A DNA stretch of 64,000 nucleotides from Acephala macrosclerotiorum. Lineage: Eukaryota; Ascomycota; Leotiomycetes; Helotiales; Mollisiaceae. A model generated the notes under the pieces. The model saw only the letters and a list, made by a program, of their open reading frames with translations. It did not search any database and was not told the origin of the DNA. The position numbers and the translations under genes are program-made. Positions 36,090 to 47,535 of the stretch are shown in pieces. The DNA lies in the NCBI GenBank assembly GCA_014904845.1, contig MU119204.1, positions 496,001 through 560,000 on the forward strand, written 5' to 3'. How positions within the stretch are numbered: the stretch's first letter is position 1; the number at the start of each line of letters is the position of its first letter.

Positions 36090-37996
36090 TTATACGTCTT
36101 CCGAACAAGCATATCCCTCCCCCCATCTCTTGAGTCGCCTCAACACCCACTCCTTTTCTCTCTCACTCTCTAACTTAACTATAGTCTCGATACTTCTCAC
36201 CACATCCTCGAACCTATCGTCTAGTTAGCGCTGTAAAATATCCGATCTTTCCCAATAGCATCCATGTAAAAGGATTATCTCAGCCCCAAAGACGCTCCCA
36301 AGACAGCTCTCATTAGAGAAGAAGAAAAAACACAGCAAGTCAAGATGAGAATGAACTCACCCCTCCCTAAACTCCGGCATAAATTTTGTGGTGAAAGCAT
36401 CTACGACAAAATAGAGGTATTCTATTTCATGCAAGAGATCGACGACCGTGGAATGGAAACCTATTGAGGTAGCGAAGTCTTTCAGGAAGGGGGAGGTCTC
36501 GACTGGTGATCTTGTGGCGGAAGAAGAAGATGATGTCAACGATGAAGGAGAAGAGGGAAAGTTAGTGGTGAACGCTGAATGAGGTTGGGTTTTGGGTTTG
36601 CGGGGGATTCCGGAGCGGGGAATGATGGTGGGATTTTCGTTTATTACCGCTATGAGGTGGTTGATGCTTGGGGATGTGAGTATTGTGACGATGGTAAAGG
36701 TTGAGAGGAGGGGGGCATACAGGCATAGCATATGTAAAAATACGCTATTAAGTGTATAATGCTGAATGCCTCCACGCAAAGTCATCATTTGTCGCAGCCC
36801 TTCATATGGATCTCTGCTTCGTCTGGCTCTCCTATCAAGCTTTGATTGTCTGTCGGCACCACAGTCTTCCTGGTAGACTATGGGAGTGGATGTACAACGA
36901 TATGAGTGAGTAGCAAACAGCCGCTAAACCCGAATCTAAAACAGCTTCCTTTGGACTTCGCAACGACTTGTTTAGCCGCCGTATTGTTTGAGCTTTGTAA
37001 TAAAGTGCTTCTGGGGTCTCTCTGCCCTCTAAGACCTGCGTCATGGACTGAAGAGACGTAGAGAGTGGCATTGAAGAACGTCTCGTTGTTCACTGCTTGG
37101 GACATCTATGTTGGATTCGTGTAGTACTGGCTATGTATCTTCGTGGGAAAGAGCGCAAGTGTATTGATCCCTCGAAGATACGAGCAACATCGAATTGAAG
37201 TTGCAGGACGTGAACGTACAATGATGCATCAAAGCATGAACTCGAGGCGAGCTTTTTGCTGGAAGGATGGAAAATAGATCAACCCTTCCAGTTAAAAGCA
37301 TAGCATCGGACAGCACAGGACAGCATTCGTAGATACTCTTCCCCGGACGAGGTTGATTACCACAGATTCTGCATATGCCGAGGATGGCGTCAAGCATCAT
37401 ATACGTATATTCTAGCAAGAGAAATGAGTAAATGTTTTCAATTGGCTGGTCCATATCAGGCAACCATACCAGGCTGATGGTATGAACATGTACAGTCTCT
37501 ATAAGTCCTTCTTTCTTCGGCATCCTCTGAGAGCAATCGCTCAAACCCTCTGGGAATTCGGTACGATAAGCTAGAAAGGGGGGCTGAGCTCTCATTGGAC
37601 GCTTGAGAGACATTTCTAGCCCCAGGAGCAGCGGTGTGGTTGTTCTCAGGTTCGAGTTCGTTGAGATCTTGACTGGGAGCAGTAACATCAGGTATTGGTA
37701 TTCTTTTCGCATTCGGCTTCGCTTTGGGAGCTGGGCCGTAATCACAAGCCGTAATGTTGGAGAAGTGTACAACACATTTTCCACATATTTGTTTCTTCTC
37801 CTGATGAATTGTCAGCACTGCATCAACTTATTTCACAAAACAACTCACATCACATTTCACTTTCCGAAGCTTGCCTAAAGAAGGTTGTCAGTGAAGACAT
37901 TCGATGTAGTAAAGCGGGGTGCTTCGTACATGCTTTGCAGCCACCTCTCGACTTCTTGTGACATCTTTGCGGTGCTGGGTTGTTGTGTGCCCACAT
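36090..37996 (-). pseudogene. Broken Zn2Cys6 (fungal_trans_2-type) transcription factor
   Basis: The N-terminal exons look intact: 37930..37996, 37849..37874 and from 37800 down, giving MWAHNN and then the Zn2Cys6 finger CKACKLRKVKCDEKKQICGKC followed by HFSNITACDYG. After about residue 140 the frame is lost. Recognisable C-terminal pieces of this regulator class then appear in changing frames: MMLDAILGIC (frame open 37131..37784), PEALYYKAQTIRRLN (36835..37071), and QMMTLRGGIQ onward (36361..36788), the last spliced to 36090..36213 ending GYACSEDV. A one-base loss near 36798 separates HMKG from LRQMM. The end is 177 bp from the SDR gene, so it may once have regulated the dehydrogenase pair. 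Sequencing errors or unrecognised introns are the alternative. Confidence 0.6.
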
Positions 37997-38858
37997 TTTG
38001 CCAGCTCAAATATAAAGTTGGAGATATTCCGATAAAACGCTTGAAAAGTGTTCGGGATCGAGATCGCTGAGTGTTTGAGGTATTTTGGGATGCGGGTGTC
38101 ATGTCAAGCACTATATAGAATACCAAGCCTCTAGGGACTGGGGTTCGTAAAGTTATCGAATCATTTCGTCAATTCCATGAGCTGCACATTTGAATACCTG
38201 AAAAGTTCGGCCGCTAAGGCACAATAATATTGAAGGTCAGAACTCGAGCAATGGAGGGACATTGTATGAAACTCTCCTTTGAGCCTCATAGTAGATCCTC
38301 TAGAGGATCTTAGACTTGCACCATTCCGAAAAGAGGCTCAGCTTCGGGAGCTCTAGAGATTGTTACGTCAAATAGTATCAACTCTCGCAAGTCAATTGCC
38401 AATCCACATGCTGTGCCTCCCGAGGTCATTACAAATGCAGCTATCTCTAGGGTGGCTGAGGGAGACGCCTACAATCCTAACGGGATGTCTTGAGCAATCA
38501 TTGTGTCAAGGAGCTGTCGCATTGGTCCCCGCATTCAAGCAACCAACAGGGAAGCCGGCGTCGTATCCAAGAGATTCAAACCCGCTCTAGTGGATTACGG
38601 CCTGTCCAATGGTTGGTCAAATCCATTAAGTGAGAATGATCGTCAAAGGAAGCTGATAAAATCCAGGAATCAGGAGGTACTGTGGACTGCAGTTATAAAT
38701 CCCATCTTATGACAATAAGTTGAGGCAGAAACTCACAGCTAGAAACTCATATAAGAAGCTTGATATTGCCGACTCGTCACTTGTCATCCTCCTCTGGACT
38801 TTAACTACAGAAACGCGGAAGAAAACCAGGCTTCACAGATATTCGTGGCCGTAACATC
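37997..38858. other. Intergenic, no gene seen
   Basis: Only short frames occur between the broken regulator and the alpha/beta hydrolase. It includes an 18-bp perfect palindrome and the hydrolase promoter. Confidence 0.4.
38293..38310. repeat. 18-bp perfect palindrome
   Basis: AGATCCTCTAGAGGATCT equals its own reverse complement. It lies about 550 bp upstream of the alpha/beta hydrolase gene and could be a dimeric protein site or chance. Confidence 0.8.
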
Positions 38859-39694
38859 ATGGCTTATCCATCTATCGTCTTCTGCCATGGTGCATGGCAT
38901 ACTCCTGATTTCTTTCATAAGGTTATCGCCATCCTCGAGCCTCTCGGATACAAATGTGTGACGGTAGCTCTACCAAGTTCTTCTGGACGAGTTCCCCCCA
39001 CCACAGATCTCGGAGAAGACATCGCTGCTATCAGAAGCGTCGTTCTGAAAGAGCTTGAGGCTGGCCATGATGTTGTGATGCATGCTCATTCATGGGGTGG
39101 GATTCCGACCTCCTCTGCTCTCGAAGGATTGACCAAGCCGGAGCGGTTGGCAAGCGGAAAGACCACCGGAGTCACGAAGCTGACTTATGTTTCCGCTTTC
39201 GTGATACCGGAGAACACGAGTTTAGAAGAATTTATAGGTGGTCCTCAGCCGACATGGGTAATTGATGATGTGAGCTTTGCAACCACAAGAAGTGCCATGT
39301 ATCTTCGCTGACAACTATCTAGGACGGGAATATGACACACGCAGGAGACCTTAAACAGATATTCTATCATGATGTTGATTCAAAGGAAGCTGATGAGTGG
39401 CTGGCTAAGCTCAAACCTCAATCTCTTGCCTCCTTCACGAAGAAAACGACAGACGCTGCTTGGAAAAGGATCCCTTCTGCTTATCTCATTTGCGAAGATG
39501 ATAGAGCAGTTTCAGCGGCCTTTCAGGAAATTATGACAGGACAGATGAAGGGAGCGGGAGTAGAGATCGTGGAGACTCGCATTGGAGGATCTCATAGCCC
39601 GTATCTAACGAGACCCAACGGTGTCGTGAAATTTCTGAGGGCAGCAATTGGGGAGCCATTAGAGTGTCGGAGACACGAAGTACCCAAAATGTAG
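38859..39694 (+). CDS. Alpha/beta hydrolase (AB_hydrolase_6 / methylesterase-like)
   Basis: Exons are join(38859..39269,39323..39694), 260 residues, with a 53-bp intron (GTGAGC...TCTAG). The fold shows the oxyanion strand IVFCHGAWHTP, the nucleophile elbow HAHSWGG with Ser about residue 78, the acid-bearing strand YLICEDDRAV and the catalytic His in GGSHSPYL. Length and motifs fit small cytosolic esterases or lyases related to plant methylesterases and hydroxynitrile lyases; many fungal paralogues have no known substrate. There is no signal peptide. The Ala before His in the elbow replaces the common Gly. Confidence 0.85.
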
Positions 39695-40483
39695 GTACAT
39701 TTGGGAATCTGCCTCTCCAGGAATATGGCATGAGAAAGTTCTGGGGCGACCTGGTGCAACTTTCCGAATTGATAGCCTTTTTACCTCAAATGAGTTTCAA
39801 ATGAAGGATACACCCCAACATCAGTAAGTCGATGGGTATTAGAGACGTGTTACATTTTTCGTTTAGTATGAGGTGAGAGCAAAGTTTGAAGGTCGGCGTG
39901 AAAACGTTACGGCAGGTACCGCCCCACTTCAAAAGTGGCCTGATCGCTAGAATCGTCACGACCTCCAACACAAAACACTTCATGATGCGATGCTCAAGAG
40001 ATTTAAGGTAAGATTAGACCAATAGTTGGCTCATGCTGGATCAGCTGTTATTTCTGATCATGTACTGAGTGGTACCCAATCTTCTTGCTAGCTTTGACTT
40101 TCCTCAATTCTTCATACAAGACAATATTTGTTTACAATTGCAAGATTCTCTTTTGTGGTACCAGAGCTCGCAGCACTCATGAGCGTATTTTTCCAAATTA
40201 CCCCGAAGTCTGCATGACACCGAGAAGTGTACCTGCATCTGAAAGTTTTCTCCCAGTTACAATTCGGTTCGGTACGAAGGAAGGTCTTCCTGCACTCCCT
40301 CGGATGACCGAATAATGAGGTGATTTCTGCGGATGAGGGGAAGAGCCATACCCCACGACAAGCAGTCAAAATAGTATAAAAGGCTCGTGGTATGATGGAA
40401 ATGTCTCCGGCTTCTGCTTCCCCACATTGAAATCGTATTCTCTCTACCTTCGCTTCATTCACAGCACACATTAAATCGCAACC
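39695..40483. other. Intergenic between hydrolase and NmrA-like gene
   Basis: No gene is visible. The right end contains the promoter of the NmrA-like gene. Confidence 0.4.
40375..40382 (+). promoter_or_regulatory. TATA box of the NmrA-like gene
   Basis: TATAAAAG lies about 105 bp upstream of the ATG at 40484 and matches a core TATA element. Confidence 0.5.
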
Positions 40484-41477
40484 ATGACCTACGACATCTC
40501 AATCAAGAAAGTCGCCTTGGCAGGAGTACGTACCCTCCCCCACAACTTCGAAGTTTCCTCTCCGAATTCGAGCATCTCATACTGACAATTCCCAGGCCAG
40601 CGGACCCCTAGGCACAGTCATCCTCAAAGAACTCCTCAAATCCCAACTCTTCGACATCACCGTCCTCACCCGCCACACATCCACCCACACCTTCCCCACC
40701 GGCGTAAAAGTCATACCTGTCGACTACACCAGTACCGATTCCCTAATCGCCGCCCTCAAAGGCCAAGATGCACTCGTCTCCTCCGTCGCCATGGCCGCCG
40801 TCCCGTCCCAACGGCTCCTCATCGACGCCGCTGTCAAAGCAGGCATAAAACGCATTATCCCCTCCGAATTCGGTTCCGATCTCAAGAACACAAATGCGAG
40901 GAGACTGCCGGTGTTTGCGGGGAAGGTTGACATTGAGAGGTATCTGGATGAGTTGGCTATTAAGGGGGAGACGAGCTATACGCTTGTTTTCTGTGGACCG
41001 TTTTTGGATTTGGGGTTGAGACAGGGTATCTTCTTGAATTTTGAGAAGAGGGAGGCGCATATCTATGATGGTGGCGATCAGCCGATCAGTACTTCTCGTC
41101 TCGGTACAGCGGGAAAGGCAGTCCGTCGTATTCTTACGCATCCGAGAGAGACTGCCGACCGAGCAGTATGGGTTAAAGATATAGATATCTCGCAGAATCA
41201 GTTACTGAAGTTAGCGCAGAGCTTGACGCCGTGTGAGGAGTGGAAGATTACGCAAGTGAATACGGCGGAGTTGGAGAAGGAGAGTATGGAGCAGATTAAG
41301 AATAAGGAGGTAGGGAGTAAGACTATGTCCGGTTTGTTATTGAGGGGTATTTTTGCACCGGAGTGTGGAAATTTGTTTAAGCATGTTCATAATTCTGTTT
41401 TGGGGATCACGGGAATTTCGGGACCGGATCTGGAAGAGTTGGTTGCGAGTATCTTTGGGACGAAAAAGTTGGAGTAG
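40484..41477 (+). CDS. NmrA-like / isoflavone-reductase-like NAD(P)-binding protein
   Basis: Exons are join(40484..40525,40596..41477), 307 residues, with a 70-bp intron that falls exactly inside the nucleotide-binding loop (AGASGPLG). The next strand, ITVLTRHTS, carries an Arg-rich end that suggests NADP(H). The SVAMAAVPSQRLLIDAA and RIIPSEFGSD segments are typical of the NmrA/PCBER subfamily of extended SDRs. Members act as reductases in secondary metabolism or as redox sensors; the catalytic Lys of plant reductases can be sought in VFAGKVDIERYL. No biosynthetic cluster surrounds it, so the role is open. Confidence 0.87.
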
Positions 41478-41931
41478 GGAGAGATGGTAATGAGGATATG
41501 TGTAGGAACATTTGGGTGGTGGGCGTTCTCATCTCCCCTATGTCAAGCGAGATAGTTTGGGAATCTGGACCTCATCTGATCTGCTTGTCGGTCTATTTTA
41601 TCGAATCTCTCTTACGTAAATGTGGAATTCATGTAATTTAATTGTTTGGGTAGCATTTCACCAATTCACCTAGTTCAATATCATAAGAGTTTCACATAGA
41701 TTTATATACTGAAACTGTATTAAACTAGATCTGACAATGGTCCGGCGTGAATGTCCGGCTAGCTGACGTACATTCTCAGGCTCTCTTGTCCTGAACAAAG
41801 AATATAGAAGAAAGATGATTTCACAATTCAAGGTTATATTCTCAACCTGGTATCTCATTCCACCTCTTCTCCAAACAACGCCATTATACCGTACACATCC
41901 ACCTAACTCCCAACATCTGCCAGTGTATCAT
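41478..41931. other. Convergent intergenic region
   Basis: The AT-rich spacer lies between two converging genes and shows no gene of its own. Confidence 0.4.
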
Positions 41932-42501
41932 TCAAATTACACTCCTCACCTTTCCCGTCTCGACCTCATAAACCCACCCACTAATAGCGACACCATCAGG
42001 AATCGCCTTATTCCCCTTCAACCACTCAACATCACTCTTAACTTCCTTCTCCAAATCCGGGAACGGCAAAAACTCTCCCGCGAACCCATCTGCCACTGCC
42101 TTAACACCTTCTTCTCCAAGATTGTTCTTTACCACTGCCAACGCATCAGGGTTTTGGAAAGTGAGCATCCCACAGCCGGTATGTTTTACAAGAATGATCT
42201 CTTGTGTGCCGAGGAGCTGTTCGGAGATGACGAGGGAGCGGAGGGCGTCTTTCGCGCTGGCGCCTGCGTTGCGAATAACGTGTGCATCGCCGAGTGTGAT
42301 GCCGAATGCTGAGGCTGGGTCGATTCGGGCGTCCATGCAGGTCACTAGCGGATGTTAGAGAATAGAGAGAGGGCAGGTGAGGAGAAACATACAGACTGCG
42401 TATTTCTTTGCTGGAGGCAGAGCGAGGTGGCCGTCTTTGAAGGTAGAGGCATATTTCTCGTTCGACTTGACGAGGTTCTCTTGGAGTGGTGTTGGTGACA
42501 T
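41932..42501 (-). CDS. Beta-class carbonic anhydrase
   Basis: Exons are join(41932..42344,42393..42501), 173 residues, with a 48-bp intron (GTATGT...GCTAG). Zinc-binding and active-site motifs are complete: TCMDARIDP supplies Cys and the Asp-Arg dyad, and KHTGCGM supplies His and Cys. RNAGASAKDALRSL is a hallmark of the small beta-carbonic anhydrases. The enzyme interconverts CO2 and bicarbonate. At 173 residues it is shorter than the plant-type or yeast Nce103-type enzymes and closer to the compact bacterial-like clade. No targeting peptide is evident, so it is probably cytosolic. Confidence 0.9.
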
Positions 42502-43170
42502 TGTCTTGGTTGTTGGTTTCCTTGGAAGTCAATATCTGCTAGTTAAATGTTCAGCTTCTGCTGGGCCTTTCCTGAGCTGTTGATGCAGTGGCTTAGTAAA
42601 AGGATAGGCTGGCATAGCAAAGCAGATATCTCTTTATACCAGATAGACGGGATTCTAGTATGGCAAAGATAGAAAACACAAAGAGCGACAGGATCGCCCT
42701 TTGTCTTGCATTCGTCGCGATAGACTCGATGGCGTCATCATGCCCCTATCATGTATCTTTGAAGGGTACTACAACTGAGAAGGCGGGGATTGCACCATCG
42801 AGGGCGTTGATGATTGATAGAGTTCCCGCAGACTAAGAGCGGGGTGGTGGGTTTGTGAACCTGAAGTTGTACCTCCGTAAGGAAATGAAAGCCGGAAAAC
42901 ATGATCCCGGCGTCTTAGCCGAATGAGGTTTAGCTTAGCCTTATGGCCCGTGCTCTCGGATACACCACGCTTGAACGGATCTTGGGACCGAGGCGATGGT
43001 TCGGGAACGATTCGTCACTTGAGGTATGACGGACATTCACCATGAGTGTTGACAGCGTTCTATACCAGGAAGAGAATATTCTAGTGGATCCGCCAGACTT
43101 CATTGATGAGAAGGAGGTGAAGGAGATCATCGAGAGCATCAAGGAAGCGCAGTATTTCGATGCAAGCAGT
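42502..43170. other. Divergent promoter region, carbonic anhydrase and Nudix genes
   Basis: TATAAAG on the minus strand near 42635 lies about 130 bp before the carbonic anhydrase start. From 43042 an ATG-started frame runs in phase into the Nudix gene and may be its true N-terminus. Confidence 0.45.
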
Positions 43171-44293
43171 ATGGCTCCGCTTACTCCGGCCGCTTTAGTC
43201 AGTACCGTCCTAGGCATGATAAGTACACCGGCTGATTGACCGGAAGGCAGCTGTCGCCCGATTGAGGACATATAAACCTCCGCCTTTCGCAATATGGGAC
43301 CGTCTGCCATTGAGTCGCAGAGCTGCGGTGCTGATTCTCTTGTTCGCAGACCGGAGAGGGGACTTGAGAGTTGTGATTACTATGCGAGCTTCGACGTTGA
43401 GGAACTACTCGGGTATATTGTCGCTGTTGTGATATGCCAAATGTCTGGATGCTGACTGGTTAATAGGACAAGCAGCGTTCCCCGGAGGCAAAGCAGACTC
43501 ACTAGAAGAAACACCATTTGAAATAGCTAGACGGGAAGCATGGGAAGAAATTGGCCTACCTAAAGACGACTCTAAGATACCTCCACCCTTCCGAATAGAA
43601 CATCTCTGCCAGTTGCCATTCAGCCTTGCAAAAACTGCGCTTGCAGTTCGGCCTTGCGTGGCTTTCCTTCATTCAGACGACAACAGCGGGAGCAAAGCTT
43701 CGAGTGTGGAGGAAAGCATGATACCAAGACTTGATGCCAAAGAGGTCGCTGCAGTCTTTTCAGCACCATTTCATAACTTTCTGCGCAAAAAAGACGAGAT
43801 TCGAGAAGGCGATACTGTGCCAGGGAAGAGGTCGGATTGGTACAAGGGAGTCTGGACAGATTTCAATGATACACGATGGAAGATGCATAACTTCTTCGTT
43901 CCAATCACCAACCAAAAGATTTCGAAACCCAAGATAAGAGAAAGCGGTCAAGCAGCGTTCGCAGAACAACTAGACGAGGATGAAGAAGAGGGATTGAAGA
44001 GATATAAAGTTTGGGGCATGACAGCAAGAATGCTTGTTGATGCCGCACGAGTTGCATACAGCGAGGAACCAGAGTTTGACGTGAGTCGTTCCCTTGCATG
44101 AAAGTTTGTCCTAACACCGCAGATGAAGCATAACGGCCACATTGGAGATGAAAACATGATAGAAACTTTGTACAACTTGGGGAGGCTACAAGAAAAAGTT
44201 CCTGGTGGACCTGACTTGACTGACGGTGATATGAAAGCTGTTCATGCCGCCAGAGCAAGTAAAGATGCCAAGTCGACCGCAGCGAAGATGTAG
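43171..44293 (+). CDS. CoA-type Nudix hydrolase (Pcd1-like), likely peroxisomal
   Basis: Exons are join(43171..43197,43247..43412,43467..44080,44123..44293), 325 residues, introns 49, 54 and 42 bp. The ATG at 43171 (MAPLTP) was chosen; an in-frame ATG at 43042 would add 43 acidic residues. The coenzyme A subfamily signature (LRNYSGQAAFPGG) is directly followed by a perfect Nudix box with REAWEEIGLP. The protein ends AKM, which fits a type 1 peroxisomal targeting signal. Yeast Pcd1 is a peroxisomal diphosphatase that removes CoA or oxidised CoA. Retention of the last intron would give a product ending VSRSLA without the targeting signal. Confidence 0.88.
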
Positions 44294-45462
44294 AGTGACG
44301 AACATGAATAATATTACGCGTAACGGCAATTCCGACGTCTAGAAAACTCGCAGAAAGAAGTAGTGCCCGGCGTTACCAGAGATGGTACTGTATCAAGAAG
44401 TTGTGGTGGCCGGAGAAAACGAAACCTCCGAGCGCGTCTTATCTCCACTTGCATAGCCTGATGATGGAAGAGGCTTCCTCACAGCCTTCCCAACGGCCAG
44501 ATGAGTCGGAAACATAAGCGTTTGAGCGATATGATTCAATTGACAAATTGGCATGTGGGAGAATGACCAGGACATCTTGTGACATTGGGCTGAAAGTGAT
44601 TCAAATGTCCCAAGCGATGTCAGTACCTGATTGTCTCAGACAAACCTAGCCATCATCAACTCTCAACCATTGTTCGGCAATCCGCCCCCTATTCCCTCTC
44701 GCTTGCGCTGAACATGAGGGGCAGCATTGAACTGAAGAATTCCAATTGTGACGTCGACGAAACATTTTTGCCAAGAGATCGCAATTCCCTGGAATGAAGA
44801 GATTTCGAAATCCGAAAGCTCGGATTTAAAAACTAGAAGGGCTCCCGACACTGAAAAGCGGGGGCTAAGCACAAGAAAGTTTATTCGATGGGGTCAGCAG
44901 AGGCACCGGCGCCTAAGGGATTTCTAACCACGTAGAATTGTCACGTAATCGTGATCTTAGGAGACGGCTAGACGATGCGATGTGATTCCAGATTCCCAGC
45001 TGAGAGGGAACGCGGAAGTCGACTCTGATATGAGACTTGGCAGAGTCATCCGAGTTTCTTCGTATTGTTCGTATGATGCTTGTTTTACAAATGGCTTCAT
45101 GTGTTCAGAACAGTCCAATGCAATAAGGGCGAATAAGGGCGGGCTTTGACCTGCAAGCGTTGATAAACAGGCCATCACGTTCGGGTCCCTGACAAACTGC
45201 CCCACCGGCATAAGGATTAAACATCTCGGGGTAAGCAAAGCCTGCTGGTCTAGGCGTCAAGCTTAGTCCTCTAGGCACCGTGACCTTTGCTCCACAAATT
45301 TCTAGAGTCTATCTACCACAACTACTACACAGCCCCCTTGCGACTCGACTGATAGAACATACTTTATTAAGGCGTGCTCAAGGACTGAACGACTTCTCAT
45401 TCACTACACTTACGACTTTCACGAACACACATTACGAGGTTTTCTTATCAGCAAAGGACGCA
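44294..45462. other. Intergenic, no gene seen
   Basis: There are only short frames without signatures. From 45280 a frame without ATG runs in phase into the next gene and is probably its leader. Confidence 0.4.
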
Positions 45463-46403
45463 ATGTCAGATATTCTAGCTGCACTCGAGCAATTGGACGA
45501 CCTGGAGAGAGAGAAGAAGAAAAAGCCCACAAACACCAAATATCGAAATCCCCTCACATCAGCGTACGTCTCCCTTCCTATTGCAATTCTGTTTCGTTTC
45601 AATCAACAGCTTCGTTTCGTTTCTGCGCATCATACCATGATCGCCATGCTAACGCGTGTGATAGCAACAACAAATCACACCAACGAACTGGCCGACAATC
45701 ACGACCACGCTCCGTCCCGGAATCAAAAGGCCAATCCTCTCAATCCAAAAAGACAGAGTACCTCGCTGTATCTCCCACCGCAAAGACAGATGGCGAGCGC
45801 TCACCATCCGTCGCCTCCACCCGCCGAATATCGTTCGTTGACCTCCCCCGCCCGGCTGCGATCCAAAGACGATTACGAATCCCCACCAAAGGCGCAAGTC
45901 TAGCTTCAGGCTTCCCTTTCGATCCGAAACTGAATAAATACGGCGTGGGAGAGAAGGAATGGAAGGATTTCAGCGATGCGATTATCGATGCCGCGGAGCT
46001 TCCAAAACGAGCTACCTGGGCGTGGCGATTTCACAAGAATGATGTGGTTAAGAAGATGAAGCGGGAGTTACAATATGAAGGCGACTTCAAGCGGATCTTG
46101 AATGCGTGGAATAGGCATTTTAGGAAGAAGGGGTTCCAGGTTAGTCTTGAGCTGCCGGGAGTGGCGAAGATAAGGGAGACGGATACGCCTGAGGAGCAGG
46201 AGTTGGCGAGGTCGGAGGCCAAGTTCTTTAGGCTGTGCGTTACGCCCAACGCAGAGAAGGCAGGAAGCATTTACAGCAGGACGAGTTCGTTGACGAGGAG
46301 TGTTACTGGGGAGGGGAACAGTATCAAGACACCGATACATTCTGATGATGATGACGAGGATGGCGAGAAGGAAGGGAAGGAAGAGAACCAGGGGGGCGAA
46401 TGA
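45463..46403 (+). CDS. Conserved-looking fungal protein of unknown function
   Basis: Exons are join(45463..45563,45665..46403), 279 residues, with a 101-bp intron (GTACGT...GATAG). The N-terminus (MSDILAALEQLDDLEREKKKK) is helical and charged. It is followed by a basic Ser/Arg-rich linker. The middle third is a compact region (YGVGEKEWKDFSDAIIDAA, WAWRFHKNDVVKKMKRELQ, ILNAWNRHFRKKGFQVSLELP) that looks like a folded alpha-helical domain. The tail is acidic (DDDDEDGEKEGKEEN). I recognise no named family. The reading across the intron is clean, so the gene itself is credible. Confidence 0.7.
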
Positions 46404-46800
46404 CATGAGGAGGAAAGGGGAGAAGGGAGTGGGGTGGGATAAGGGTGATGGTAACGACGTTACGACCATGTTATGACTTTTCGGTATGGGATCTGGTATT
46501 GCTCAGCGTTATGGCCATGTTTTCTGGAATGTATGGATTGCGGATATGATCCGGCGGAATCGATCATGATCGTCACGACAGTTTCTGGGCTCTCGATTTA
46601 AGGAGAGATGAAATTAGATAGGCTTGAACGAAACAAGCCGTAGCTTACGTTATGCATCAAAATAAGAAACCTTTGAGGGTATCTGCGATGTATGCAAACC
46701 CTCCTCTCCTCAAACTCATATGTTCATCGCTTCTAGTCTATGTGACCCAAATCCACTAGCATTCCTCATTCCTCGTTCATTCCGCATATGCATGTGCCCT
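46404..46800. other. Convergent intergenic region
   Basis: This is the 3' space of the unknown protein and of the copper transporter. Nothing else is visible. Confidence 0.4.
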
Positions 46801-47535
46801 TCAATGGCAAGCACCATCCTTCGTCGCGCTCGTATTATTTCCAAACAGCAAGTATCCCACAAAAGCCCCAACTGCCACGGACAACATCACCCAACCATTA
46901 TATGTCATGAATAGCAACCTTTTTGTATCAGCCCTGGTTGGAAAACAAAAGGGGAGGGAGACTTACATGAGCATAAAAGCATAGAAGTTCTGCACAGCAT
47001 ACAGCAGCGCCTTAATAACATGCGCCCTCTTACTGACTTCAACTTGATTGCGTCCTGACCACAAAAACGGCGTTCTCTCAGTAACAACTCCACGACCTCA
47101 GCTTCGTTCTTTTGTGCTCGTATATAACATAGGAAATACATTGCTCAAGAAATCGTATTTATGTAGGAAAGGTGGGAGGTATGGAGGAGGATTGGGGGCT
47201 TACGAGGCACCTCATCAGTCCTTTTAGCAACCCAATTCTCGTATCGCCGACTACCAGATCGAAGAGCTTCGTAGAGAGCGGTAAGAGCGACGACGGCGAG
47301 AAGGGAGAAGATGAGGCCGGGCGTGGTTTGGATGTGCCACCAGCGGAAGATGATGCAGAGGTTCTTGGTGTCCCAGGTGAAGAGCATCTGCGACAACCAT
47401 CTATCAGCATTTTCCACCTCCTTATGGCTTCGAGCACTAGATTGGGGAGTTTACGTTCATGCTGCACCTAGCAGGCATCGCCATATCCCCATGATCATGT
47501 CCCATCCCGCTGTGATCCATATGCGAATGATCCAT
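46801..47535 (-). CDS. Ctr-family copper transporter
   Basis: Exons are join(46801..46918,46967..47096,47204..47387,47455..47535), 170 residues; introns are 48, 107 and 67 bp. The 107-bp intron's acceptor (GCTGAG) was chosen because it restores the frame to GRNQVEVSKRAHVIKALLY. The N-terminus is a Met/His metal-binding tail (MDHSHMDHSGMGHDHGDM). Three transmembrane segments follow. The second holds the MxxxM copper-path motif (MLLFM), and the third holds GxxxG packing (GAFVGYLLFG). The C-terminus ends CH, a common Ctr metal-handling end. The family imports Cu(I) as a trimer at the plasma membrane or exports it from the vacuole; the small size resembles the Ctr2/Ctr4 type. Confidence 0.9.
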
